A stretch of DNA of 64,000 nt from NCBI GenBank assembly GCA_035048485.1, contig CM068586.1, positions 29,683,849-29,747,848 on the forward strand, read 5' to 3'. Source of the stretch: Pteria penguin. Lineage: Eukaryota > Mollusca > Bivalvia > Pterioida > Pteriidae. Positions within the stretch are counted from its first letter, which is position 1; every line of letters starts with the position of its first letter. Below, one piece after another: positions 12,113 through 22,094 of the stretch. A program made the translations under genes and the position numbers. Below the pieces are notes generated by a model. That model did not search any database. It was given only the letters and a program-made list of their open reading frames with translations, and had not been told where the DNA came from.

Positions 12113-13060
12113 AGCTATCTGACATTATATCCACAACTTAAGAGGTGAATTTCCCTGGGTTTTCTATTTAAGAGGGGGGTACTCGGAATCCTGGGGGGAT
12201 CAGGACGATCAAAATGCATTTATTTAAAGTTGGGAGTACATCAGTTTTTATTGGATATATGGATGCTATTATACTCCAAAAGAATAAAAATGGAATTTAA
12301 GACGCTAAAATACCTGGCGTTACTAATTAAGACGCATACTAATTAATGGCCAATTAACGATTTATTCAAACTTTTGAGTACATCCAAAATTCTTGTTGCA
12401 TATGTTCATGTTAAACTATCTGACATTATATCCACAACTTAAGACGTGTATTTCCCTGGGGTTGCTATTTAAGAGGGGGGTACTCGGAATCCTGGGGGAT
12501 CAGGACGATCAAAATACATTTGTCTAAAGTTGGAAGTACATCGATTTTGATTGAAAATATGAATGCTATTATACTCCAAAGGAATAAAAATGGAATTTAA
12601 GATGCTAAAATACCTGGCGTTACTTATTAAGACGCATACTAATTAATGGCCAATTAACGATTTATTCAAACTTTTGAGTACATCCAAAATTCTTGTTGCA
12701 TATGTTCATGTTAAGCTATCTGACATTATATCCACAACTTAAGACGTGAATTTTCCTGGGGTTTCTATTTAAGAGGGGGGTACTCGAAATCCTGGGGGAT
12801 CCGGACGATCAAAATGCATTTATCTAAAGTTGGGAGTACATCGATTTTGATTGAAAATATGGATGCTATTATACTCCAAAAGAATAAAAATGGAATTTAA
12901 GACGCTAAAATACCTGGCGTTACTAATTAAGACGCATACTAATTAATGGCCAATTAACGATTTATTCAAACTTTTGAGTACATCCAAAATTCTTGTTGCA
13001 TATGTTCATGTTAAGCTATCTGACATTATATCCACAACTTAAGACGTGGTTTTCCCGCGG
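12113..13060 (+). repeat. 300-bp tandem subrepeats in the left arm
   Basis: Starts of the same landmark GACATTATATCCACAACTTA fall at 12121, 12422, 12722 and 13022, giving a period of 300-301 bp. A further unit lies before the LINE at 10390. Each unit repeats the short motifs TTAAGACG and GAGTACA several times. Identity between units is high (a few differences per 100 bp). Confidence 0.9.
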
Positions 13061-13942
13061 GGAGGGGGATGGTATTAAGGACCTGTACATGCACATATGT
13101 ACAAGTACATGATGAACATACAATAACACGGAAAAATCGACGGGCCAATAGACAATTTTTCTACCTTTGCATCCAATTTAATTTTGCAAAAATCAAATGC
13201 ATGCATGCTGTAAATTACATTCAAAGTTAATAAAAAATCAAGTCTAATTGGCAGGTAAAGTAAGGGAGATGATTTCCGGTCGATGGTGCACGATCGGGGC
13301 ACTTTGCTTCTGTCATTATGAAAGAATAAGAAACATCTCCGATACTGAAATGGTAGATTTCCGATGGGAGTCGAACTTGATTGATGATGAGCCTTATATA
13401 ATGAGAAAAAACTCACAATGTAAATGAAACCCCTGTTTTGTGTAATTAAGAGACATCATTGATATGGACTTCAACATTTTGTGAAAGAAGAGGCAAAATA
13501 CAATTTCATTATTTAATAATCAAAAATTAGCCAATGACAAAATATACATCTTCCTTAACCAAGCTACTGATTTGCTCTAGCTCATTTGTCTTGGCAGCGA
13601 ATGACAATACACCTTACAGAGCGCTGGTAGGTTCATGAGGAAACTGATATGCAAGACATGATGTGATTGGATTCCCTATAATTCAAGAGAGGCGACAAAT
13701 TTGATGTAGAGCTAAAAGGTCGCTTAGCTAAGGAAGCAACCATTTGATTTTTAGAGGGGGGGGGGGGGGGAGGCAGGAAGACTTTCATGAGCCGAATTAT
13801 TTTCGGCCTGTTTTGAGAGCCAGATTTTTTTTTACGGCCCTTCGGGACGGATTATTTTTCCCCACTTATTTGTCAAATTGACCATTCGTGGGAGAGAGAA
13901 TTAGGTAATTAAAAAATAATAAAACCGGACAATTTTTTACCT

Positions 13943-14278
13943 TTATTGGGAAAAATTGGGTAAAGGTTCATGGTCTTCATCGCCATCATCACTTTCTCTT
14001 GGATCATCAGTGTTTGGTTCTACATCATTCAGGTGGAAACTGTTGTCCGTCAAACCATATGCATATGACACGAAATTCGCCTTCCACAAATTCCCAACCT
14101 TTGTCCGGTGCCTTGTTAAAGATTGGTTGATGAGCACTACCCCAGAGTCTGGAAACAAGGCACTTCTGTCGATGTGAGGAGCAAGTTCCGCTTCACATGG
14201 TGGGATGCTAATACCTGAAATACTTTTTAGCTTCTCAAATGCATGGATGCTTCCACCTGCACTTCTTCCACAGATCAC
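13943..14278 (-). CDS. Unrecognised 111-codon ORF in the foldback centre
   Basis: I do not recognise the product. The frame reads MICGRSAGGSIHAFEKLKSI at its start and ends in an acidic tail rich in Asp/Glu (PNTDDPRESDDGDEDHEPLP). Its composition looks like genuine protein rather than chance. The ATG may not be the true start; it could be the terminal exon of a captured host gene or of an ancestral transposase. The segment encoding the acidic tail (13960-14012) recurs inverted at 14283-14341, where the plus strand reads DDPRESDYGDEDHEPLPQEM before a stop. Confidence 0.35.
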   Translation of the reverse strand: MICGRSAGGSIHAFEKLKSISGISIPPCEAELAPHIDRSALFPDSGVVLINQSLTRHRTKVGNLWKANFVSYAYGLTDNSFHLNDVEPNTDDPRESDDGDEDHEPLPNFSQ

Positions 14279-14341
14279 TGATGATCACTGATGATCCAAG
14301 AGAAAGTGATTATGGCGATGAAGACCATGAACCTTTACCTC
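13960..14341. repeat. Inner inverted repeat in the foldback centre
   Basis: About 55 bp at 13960-14012 are the near-exact complement of 14283-14341, around a 270-bp spacer. It is separate from, and nested between, the main arms. Confidence 0.8.
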
Positions 14342-14639
14342 AAGAAATGTAATCCTCAGACGAAGAGACAGATGACAATTGATCGACCGCAGCGTTTTAT
14401 GAACATCTACTTTTTTTTTTTTTTTTGGGGGGGGGGGGTATAGTCCTAACCTTCAAGTGAATGTTATAAGTACATTGTACACTTCAGAATTAGAATTTCA
14501 ATATTCAAAATCAATTCACAATATAATATTATAGATGCTAAACATGTGCATTTTTGTATAGATGTCCGAAATGACTTTACGATAGGCATTTCTTTGTTAT
14601 ATCAAATGATAATTTCAAGAGTCAAATCTCAATTGCCAA

Positions 14640-14820
14640 GGTCAGTCTGTTTTGACTGATTCTGTGGCTAACTTTTTCGGCATCTTTGGCTTTAGCTCGG
14701 CTCTTCAAAGATTTATATATATTCGAATTCGGCCATGAGCATCACTGAAGAGACATAATTTGTCGAAATGCGCATATGGTGCACCAAATTCTAATACGTA
14801 TATATGTTCCTATATTTAGT
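14640..14820 (+). repeat. Dispersed repeat ending in GCATCACTGAAGAGACATAA
   Basis: A block with GAGCATCACTGAAGAGACAT, then TGTCGAAATGCGCATATGGT and TATATATGTTC, recurs at 55480-55618 in the same orientation. Such sequence is, from memory, common in bivalve genomes. The class is not determined here. It lies in the centre of the foldback element. Confidence 0.7.
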
Positions 14821-15484
14821 GTCTCAACGTTAAGCTGGAAAGCAGTCAAAAAGTGAAAATGAAGGGAATAAAGTCAGGTTAAGACTACACCCAGCTAAAC
14901 TGAACATGCGGTTACCTACCTGGACATATATCAATTGATGATTGAAATATTTCTAATTAATGTGTTTTCATCTAGATTATATTTTGTTCATAGACATGAT
15001 TTTATTTCGATGCAAAAAGCCATTTAATTTCATTTTTAAGTGCTAATCTACTGGAAAGTATCTGATATCGCATTATTCTATTGATAATCTGGTAAGTGGA
15101 TTTGCCTCATATATAGGGATAGTATATATTGGTTCATTGCTAAGGTTGATAGACATACCTGAATTTTGACGCTACTTTTTAGCATATTTGGGGGAAGGGG
15201 ATTGTACTAGAGTACATGTACATGCATTTTTGCATTAGGGAGCGACCATTTGATCTAATTGTGGGAGGCATCAAGACTTTGCAAAAACAAAATCCGGCTC
15301 CCAATATAGGTAAAACATTATCCGGTTTTATTTATTTTTTTTAAATACCTATTTCTCCCTCCCACGAAAGGTTAATTTGACAAATAAGTGGGAAAAAATA
15401 ATCCGTCCCGAAGGGCCGTCCAAAAAATCTGGCTCTCAATACAGGCAAAAACAGAAAAAAATTCCGGGTCATGAAAGTCTTCCT

Positions 15485-15590
15485 GCCCCCCCCCCCCCCG
15501 CCCCCCCCCACCCCCCCCCCGCCCCCCCCCCCCCCCCCCAGCCCCCCCCCCCCCCCGCCCCCCCCCGCCCCCCCCCCCCCCCGCCCCCCC

Positions 15591-15663
<73 letters not shown>

Positions 15664-15671
15664 CCGGCCGC

Positions 15672-15720
<49 letters not shown>
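15485..15720. repeat. Poly-C tract (about 240 bp)
   Basis: Nearly pure C with scattered G and A, including uninterrupted runs of over 60. Open frames here are proline/glycine homopolymers and are not genes. The G-rich strand could form quadruplexes. The length is prone to assembly error. Confidence 0.95.
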
Positions 15721-15721
<1 letters not shown>

Positions 15722-16429
15722 ACCCTCTAAAAATCAAATGGTTGCTCCCTTAGCTAAGCGACCTTTCAGCTCTACATCAAGATTGTCGCCTCTCTTGAAT
15801 TATAGGGAATCCAATCAAATCATGTCTTGCATATCGGTTTCGTCATGAACCTACCAGCGCTCTGTAAGATGCATTGTCATTCGCTGCCAAGACAAATGAG
15901 CTAGAGCAAATCAGTAGCTTGGTTAAGAAAGATGTATATTTTGTCATTGGTTAATGTTTGATTATTAAATAATGAAATTATATTTTGCCTCTTCTTTCAC
16001 AAAATGTTGACGTCCATATCAATGATGTCTCTTAATTACACAAAACAGGGGTCTCATTTACAATGCGGGTTTTTTCTCATTATATAAGGATATCTGACCT
16101 TTCAGTGCCGGAGATGTTTCTTATTTTTTCATAATAACAGAAGCAAAGTGCCCCGATCGGGCACCATCGACCGGAAATCATCTCCCTTACTTTACCTGCC
16201 AATTAGATTTGATTTTTTATTAACTTTGTAATTTACAGCATGCATGCAGTTGATTTTTGCAAAATTAAATTGGATGCAAAGGTAGAAAAAATGTCTATTG
16301 GCCCGTCCATCTTGCCGTGTTATTGTATGTTCATCATGTATTTGTACATATGTGCATGTACAGGTCCTTAACACCATCCCCCTCCCCGCCCTCTTAAATA
16401 GAAACCCCAGGGAAAACCACGTCTTAAGT

Positions 16430-17160
16430 TGTGAATATAATGTCAGTTTAACAAAAACATATGCAACAAGAATTTTGGATGTACTCAAAAGTTTGAATAA
16501 ATCGTTCATTGGCCATTAATTAGTATGCATCTTAATTAGTAACGCCAGGTATTTTAGCATCTTAAATTCCATTTTTATTCTTTTGGAGTATAATAGCATC
16601 CATATTTCCAATCAAAATCGATGTACTCCCAACTTTAGATAAATGCATTTTGATCGTCCTGATCCCCCCAGGATTCCGAGTAACCCCCCTCTTAAATAGA
16701 AACCCCAGGGAAATACACGTCTTAAGTTGTGGATATAATGTCAGATAGTTTAACATGAACATATGCAACAAGAATTTTGGATGTACTCAAAAGTTTGAAT
16801 AAATCGTTAATTGGCCATTAATTAGTATGCGTCTTAATTAGTAACGCCAGGTATTTTAGCGTCTTAAATTCCATTTTTATTCTTTTGGAGTATAATAGCA
16901 TCCATATTTGCAAACAAAATCGATGTACTTCCAACTTTAGATAAAAGCATTTTGATCGTCCTGATCCCCCAGGATTCCGAGTACCCCCCCTCTTAAATAG
17001 CAACCCCAGGGAAATTCACGTCATAAGTTGTGGATATAATGTCAGATAGCTTAACATGAACATATGCAACAAGAATTTTGGATGTACTCAAAAGTTTGAA
17101 TAAATCGTTAATTGGCCATTAATTAGTATACGTCTTAATTAATAATGCCAGGTATTTTAG
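16430..17160 (-). repeat. 300-bp tandem subrepeats in the right arm
   Basis: Complementary copies of the left-arm unit with landmarks near 16440, 16740 and 17040. Each reads the same TTAAGACG and GAGTAC motifs in the opposite direction. Confidence 0.9.
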
Positions 17161-17408
17161 CGTCTTAAGTTGTGCTATTTTATTTCGGTTGGGTTCCCTA
17201 ATAAAGATAACTTTAAAGGAATGTTGTACTCAAAATTATGATTAAAAGTGATTTTTGGCCAACTGTTGGTCACCCTGGGGTCCAAAGCCCAGGACCAAAA
17301 AACTTAAGACGTCGGTTTCCTCTCTTGCTAGGGACTTTACGATAGATTTAGGCACCCAAACCTTTTGTACTCAAAATTATGATTAAATGTCACCTGGCTC
17401 TCTAACTA

Positions 17409-18420
17409 TAGCGTATCCTGTTTTCTCAGAAGAGCTGAGGTTTTTGCGTACTCGAACGCAACTTCAAAATGTCGAGATTTGTTATTCTGTCTCTCCTACA
17501 ATCCGTGCCAAATGTCGCTGGTCATACCCAGGGTTAGCAATTAAGTAGGTAATTGGCTTCAAGAAAAACCTATGATACGAGTGCAAGAACTACAGGTAAA
17601 CATTTTTCATTGTCACACTTCTGCAGCTCAGGCAAAATGTGTACTCTAAATACAGCTGTAGTATAATAACACAATGTCCTCTGTAAATAAGATATCAAGA
17701 AAATATTAAGAGTGATTCTTGAAACTTTTTTTCAGAACACATTTTGTCTATCAACATTTAGTTAACGCCTCTACATTTCACGATGAACAATGTTTGTAGA
17801 ATTCGTGGACGCAACACAGAAAACCGGAAATCTGACAACTGTGTGACTCCTACAACTATCACCAAACATACATTTACCATTGATGTTGACACATGTTGAT
17901 GGCGTTCATCCTCGCATTATTAATGAAGTTTGTGACTATTTACCAGCATACACATTTAGTGAACATTGCAATGACTGTAAAATGTGTAATGGTAAAAACT
18001 TGGTCCAAAAAATATGCCTCATTATGACAGACTTGAGTTAAGAAACTTACCATGCTAAACACCTTCACCATGTAGTGGGAATATCATTACGCCATCTGTG
18101 TTGAAAGAACTGTTCAAAGTTTCGAGGACGTCTCGCCCTAATGGACTGTTGCTTTTGTTGATTCATATTGAAAACAGTGTTTCCAGGAGGAACATTTGGT
18201 TGATTTAACATATTTACTGTCATACATATGTAAAGTATAGTGTAACTCTTGCCAGTAATGCCCGTATGGAGACCCTGTATCAATGTCGCTCATGATAACT
18301 TTCCGTCATTATGTCGTACTTAAAGTACTAATAACAGAACGTGAAGTTGTTGCCATTTCACAACTGAATTTTATTGTATACATCATCATATCTGTGGTAG
18401 AGCGTCAGACTTATTTACTA
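17409..18420. repeat. Repeat block copy A, right part
   Basis: The host block continues after the foldback element. 17418-17600 matches 20274-20460, 21090-21245 and 23060-23260; 17880-18120 matches 20630-20830 and 24105-24390. It ends with 18330-18400, which is an inverted relative of 21645-21715, one arm of the palindrome pair. No functional gene was seen. Confidence 0.7.
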
Positions 18421-18539
18421 TATGATTTGTTAACTACAATGTAAGGCAAAAAATTATCTCAAACCCCATCAACCTGCAAACAAAACATTTTTGTGCAACT
18501 AGATAATAGTTCGGCTCATGTCTAATCGAAAATCATACT

Positions 18540-20850
18540 TATTGTAAATTCGGTAATTGCAAATGGATACCAGAGCCTGTGTTAATGATCAACCTGACAG
18601 GTTTAAAATATCCCTAGAGTCGCCCCGTCACTTTGTCACAGGTTTGGACTAATAGTTACAGCTAGCAACTACTGTTCAGTTGTCGTGAAGGGTTCGAACC
18701 GATGTCTTTACATGTCGTAGAAATGTCTCTTCATATCGCCGATACTCTTCATAATTCGCAACGCGTCTACTTTTCGGCGAGTTAAGGTCATGTCCTAGTA
18801 CTTCAGTTTTAGGATGGATTTGCTTCAAAATGAACCAGCTTCTTCCTATGGTCTCACATAGAGACTCATAGTGACGTCTGATGCGTTTACCAAATAAAAC
18901 TTTGGAGTTCTTTCAACTTCCTCGATTGACTGATTCAAACATTTTCCATTGCCATGTACAGACAAAAACAAACATTACTCAATATTTTCTTTTATGGTGG
19001 ACATTTTCTCTTCATTTTTGAAATAAATATATTGGATACACAATCCTTTGAATGAAGCAAACCCTGGAGCTTTATTCATGACAAAATTGGAGTTATCTTT
19101 CTTGTCATCAACTGCATTTGATAAGGGGAACTTAGTACAGAAAGATAAAAGCTTTGGGAACCGGATATGTCCTTAAATGTCGTCAGCTTAAGCAGTAATT
19201 CGTATCTCCAGCTCGGGGAGGACGGTGGTTTTAGTGGTGATAGAAGAATTGATACTAATGTACCGACATTTCCTTCTTCTGATTTTAAGTTATCAGATAT
19301 TTCGAAGAAAAATTATTTATCGCGTATGTATTTACAAACGCATTTCAGTTGAAGGACGCCAATCTCCAAAGCAGAGTTGTCGTTCCTTTACAATCCACAC
19401 ACGTCTCAGGTTTTACAAGATTCTTGTAGAATCAGAGTTTTGCCTCTAGACGATATGACTTGGTCTTCAATGGCACATTAGTTAAATTTAAAGCATTTAC
19501 CATGTTACATCGAGTTTTAATCGGTCTTCTATAAGAAATAAACCCCGAATTTACACCGCACTATATTTTCTCAGCGTACAAATCAGCGAATCAGCGAACT
19601 TACGTGATGCAGTTTGTCAATAACGCTATCATTTGCACTTCATTGTCTAATTTTTGCCCAGATAACTTAAATACGATGACATTTTTTCCCAAAACACACA
19701 AAAAAGTCTTTATTTTCTGCCTTCTGACTAGGAACTACTTTCAGTAGTTGGCAGAGATTAAACGGAGTGCAAGGACCGTAACTCTGCTTTGGAGATTGGG
19801 AGGACGCTATAATTGTATGTTTAAAGCGAACTATGTAACATAAATTTCACACTGTACTAGAAGTAATGTATTCTGTTTTCTCTAGAAGGATGTGTGTTAA
19901 TGTGGCATATATTACAATACAATTCGAAGAAGTATTTATTGGGGACAAAAAAGTCAAGAAAATAAATAATCTGTCCCAGGATATTAAAGAATTAAAGATT
20001 CTATCCTTCAAAGATCTGAAAATAAATACTCTGACTCGACCAAATTTGCCAGCCCCCAACCCCCTTTTAGAATCAAATGGTCGTCCCCTAAGGGCAATTG
20101 ATGCTAATGTGATGACATTTCCTTCTACTGATATTAAGGTTTTCAGATATTTCAAAGAAAAATTAATTATCACATTTGTCTCATGAAACGCAATTCCAGT
20201 CTTTGAAGGACGTGTTAATTGTGTTTGACGCGAACTATGTGTTATTTTCACACTGTCCTAGAAATAGCGTATCCTGTTTTCTCAGAAAAGCTGACGTTTT
20301 TGCATACTCACACGCATCTTCAAAACGCCGAGCTTATGTTATTATGCCTCTCCTACGAATCTTGACAAATATCGCTAGTCATAAGCTGGGTTAATAATTT
20401 AGTAAATAATAGGTGTCCAGACAAACATATCATATGAGTATAAAAAACTGCAGGTAAATGTGTGTGTGTGCGTAGGTGTGTATGTGTGTGTACATTGTTT
20501 TCAGAAAACATGTTTTTATCAACATTTAGTTGATGCCTCTGCATGCTACAATGAGCAATCCTACTCCTGTAAGTCCAACAATTGTGTGCTCTTAAAACTA
20601 CATGTATTATGAGAAATGCATTTACCATTGATGTTGACACAGATGTTGATGGTGTTCATTCAGTCATTATTTGTGGAGTTTGTAAAGATACACATTTACT
20701 GAGCATTACAATGTGTGTAAAATGTGTAATGTTATAATCTGTGCCAAAACCATCACCTTCACTAAGCAGTGGGAATGTCACACTATGCCGTCTGTGTCAA
20801 AAGAACTAATCAGATCATCTAAGAATGTCTTAACCTATTTCAGCAGGGAT
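18540..20850. repeat. Repeat block copy B
   Basis: It contains the same ordered landmarks as copy A: 18552 matches 8221, 19180 matches 8961, 19880-20262 matches 9640-10020, and 20274-20460 matches 17418-17600. It carries the unoccupied TAG target of the foldback element at 20265-20267. The 106-codon frame at 19866-20186 is conserved only as repeat sequence and has no recognised motif. Confidence 0.7.
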
Positions 20851-21650
20851 AGAATAAATATACGAGATAGAGATATTTCAAAGAAGAATCAATTATCACA
20901 TAAGTATTATGAAACCCCTTCAACTGAAGGACGTGTTAATTGTCTTTGACGCGAACTATGTGGCATAAATTTCACACTGTTCTATAAGTAGTGTATTCTG
21001 GGGGTTTTGTTTGTTTGTTTGTTTGTTTGTTTTTTTGTTTTTTTGTTGTTGTTGTTGTTTTTTTTTTTTTTTTTGTTATTATTATTTTTGTTTTACAGTG
21101 TTTGCATTCTCAGACTCATCTTTAAAATGCTGAAACTTTGTTATTCTGTTTCTTCTACAAACCCTTGACCAATGTCACTCGTTTGCTGGGTAAGCTATTT
21201 AATCATTTATTTCAAGAAAAACATGCAAAAACTGCAGGCAAGTTGGTGAATTTTCAACATTTCCATGATTTTAGAAAGATTATAGTGCACAGACAAGACA
21301 AATTGAACAAATGAGACACTTGTTTATATATTCAAAGTGGCCATTTGTGCATTATATATTTATCTGCATAGTTCGCATTTATTGAAGAAATCCAGGATTC
21401 ACACGTAAATTCTATACAGTAACTAGGAAGCAGATGTCCACTTTCTTTGGCTTAACTACGCTACATGGACTTGAAATGATTGTGTGTAAAATTATTGTTT
21501 TTACATTTCTTTAGTGAAGCTGCAGAGATATCTGGAGATAGAGAAATAACTTCTTTTGATTGAGTGAAATCATGAAGTAAATATAATATGTAAATACTTT
21601 CGGAGGTTCCAAAATAGTTTAACTGTTAGAAATAAAAAAGAAGTTTTGTA
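20851..21650. repeat. Partial repeat block B'
   Basis: 20870-20945 repeats the segment also seen at 20150-20230 and 9920-9990. 21090-21245 repeats 20290-20460. A T/G-rich low-complexity run occupies 21005-21090. Confidence 0.6.
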
Positions 21651-21677
21651 CTATATAGATATGATAATATGCACAAT

Positions 21678-21861
21678 AAAATTCAGTTGTGAAAAATGAC
21701 AACAACTTCATGCCCTCCTGAAATAAGAAAATTTAATTATCAACGTTGATAAAATGGCCCCTCTATATGATATAGAGGGGCCATTTTACCAACGTTGGTA
21801 ATTAAATTTTCTTATTTCAGGAGAGCATGAAGTTGTTGTCACTTTTTCACAACTGAATTTT
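21678..21861. repeat. Near-perfect palindrome 1
   Basis: Arms of about 90 bp pair around a 3-base spacer at 21768-21770 (TGA), with only about four differences, one of them a single-base gap. The inner arm contains CAACGTTG, itself palindromic. The outer arm resembles the unpaired sequence at 18340-18400. Confidence 0.92.
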
Positions 21862-22027
21862 GTGAGAACTAATTTAACTAATTTTGAAAACACGTATCAT
21901 TAGAAAAGTGTTTGAAAATCAATTTACTGTTAATACATATAGACTATATGTATTAACAGTAAATTGATTTTCAAACACTTTTCTAATGATAAGTGTTTTC
22001 AAAATTAGTTAAATAAGTTTTCATAAA
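21862..22027. repeat. Near-perfect palindrome 2
   Basis: Immediately adjacent to palindrome 1. Arms of about 80 bp pair around GAC at 21942-21944, with differences only near the outer ends. Left and right arms read, for example, TTAATACATATA and TATATGTATTAA about the centre. Confidence 0.92.
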
Positions 22028-22094
22028 ATATACTTTCTAAATATCATAATATATATATAATTATAATTATAGATGTGAGAGTACATAAATCAAA

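Larger units (their letters stand above)
10025..13950 (+). repeat. Left inverted arm of the foldback element
   Basis: The arm contains the terminal unique part (10025-10380), 300-bp subrepeats, the LINE insertion (10474-12112), and an inner unique part (13060-13950). The inner part is inverted-similar to 15300-16380. Matching landmarks include GGTCGCTTAGCTAAGG (13729-13744 with the complement at 15753-15768) and a phosphate-binding-like but non-coding GC-rich stretch near 13840-13860 with its complement near 15400-15420. Confidence 0.8.
10025..17408. mobile_element. 7.4-kb foldback (long inverted-repeat) transposable element
   Basis: Both ends read TAGTTAGAGAGCCAGGTGAC inward, and the inverted similarity continues through about 2 kb of each arm: left arm 10025 to about 13950, right arm about 15300-17408. 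The flanks carry a 3-bp direct repeat TAG (10022-10024 and 17409-17411). The sister repeat block has the unoccupied sequence GAAATAGCGTATCC at 20261-20274, so element boundaries and the target duplication are supported by an empty site. The arms are built from 300-bp subrepeats. The left arm also carries a LINE insertion. The 1.35-kb centre has no recognisable transposase, so the copy is presumably non-autonomous. The 3-bp duplication would suit PIF/Harbinger-like or other 3-bp superfamilies, but the family is undetermined. Confidence 0.85.
15300..17408 (-). repeat. Right inverted arm of the foldback element
   Basis: Reverse-complement partner of the left arm, shorter because it lacks the LINE and has fewer 300-bp units (about three against five). 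It contains a poly-C stretch of about 240 bp at 15485-15720, where the left arm has only about 13 G (13756-13770). Confidence 0.8.

Noticed and set aside
15341..15848. Poly-Pro and poly-Gly proteins over 100 residues
   Set aside because: Direct translation of the poly-C tract in every frame.
10025..17408. Assembly fold-back artefact as an explanation of the inverted arms
   Set aside because: The arms differ in unit number, point differences and a LINE insertion, and a target duplication with an empty sister site is present.
18686..18697. Perfect Pol III box B-like GGGTTCGAACC, possible tRNA gene
   Set aside because: No box A or cloverleaf pairing at the right distance, and the sequence belongs to the diverged block repeat (compare 22465-22476).
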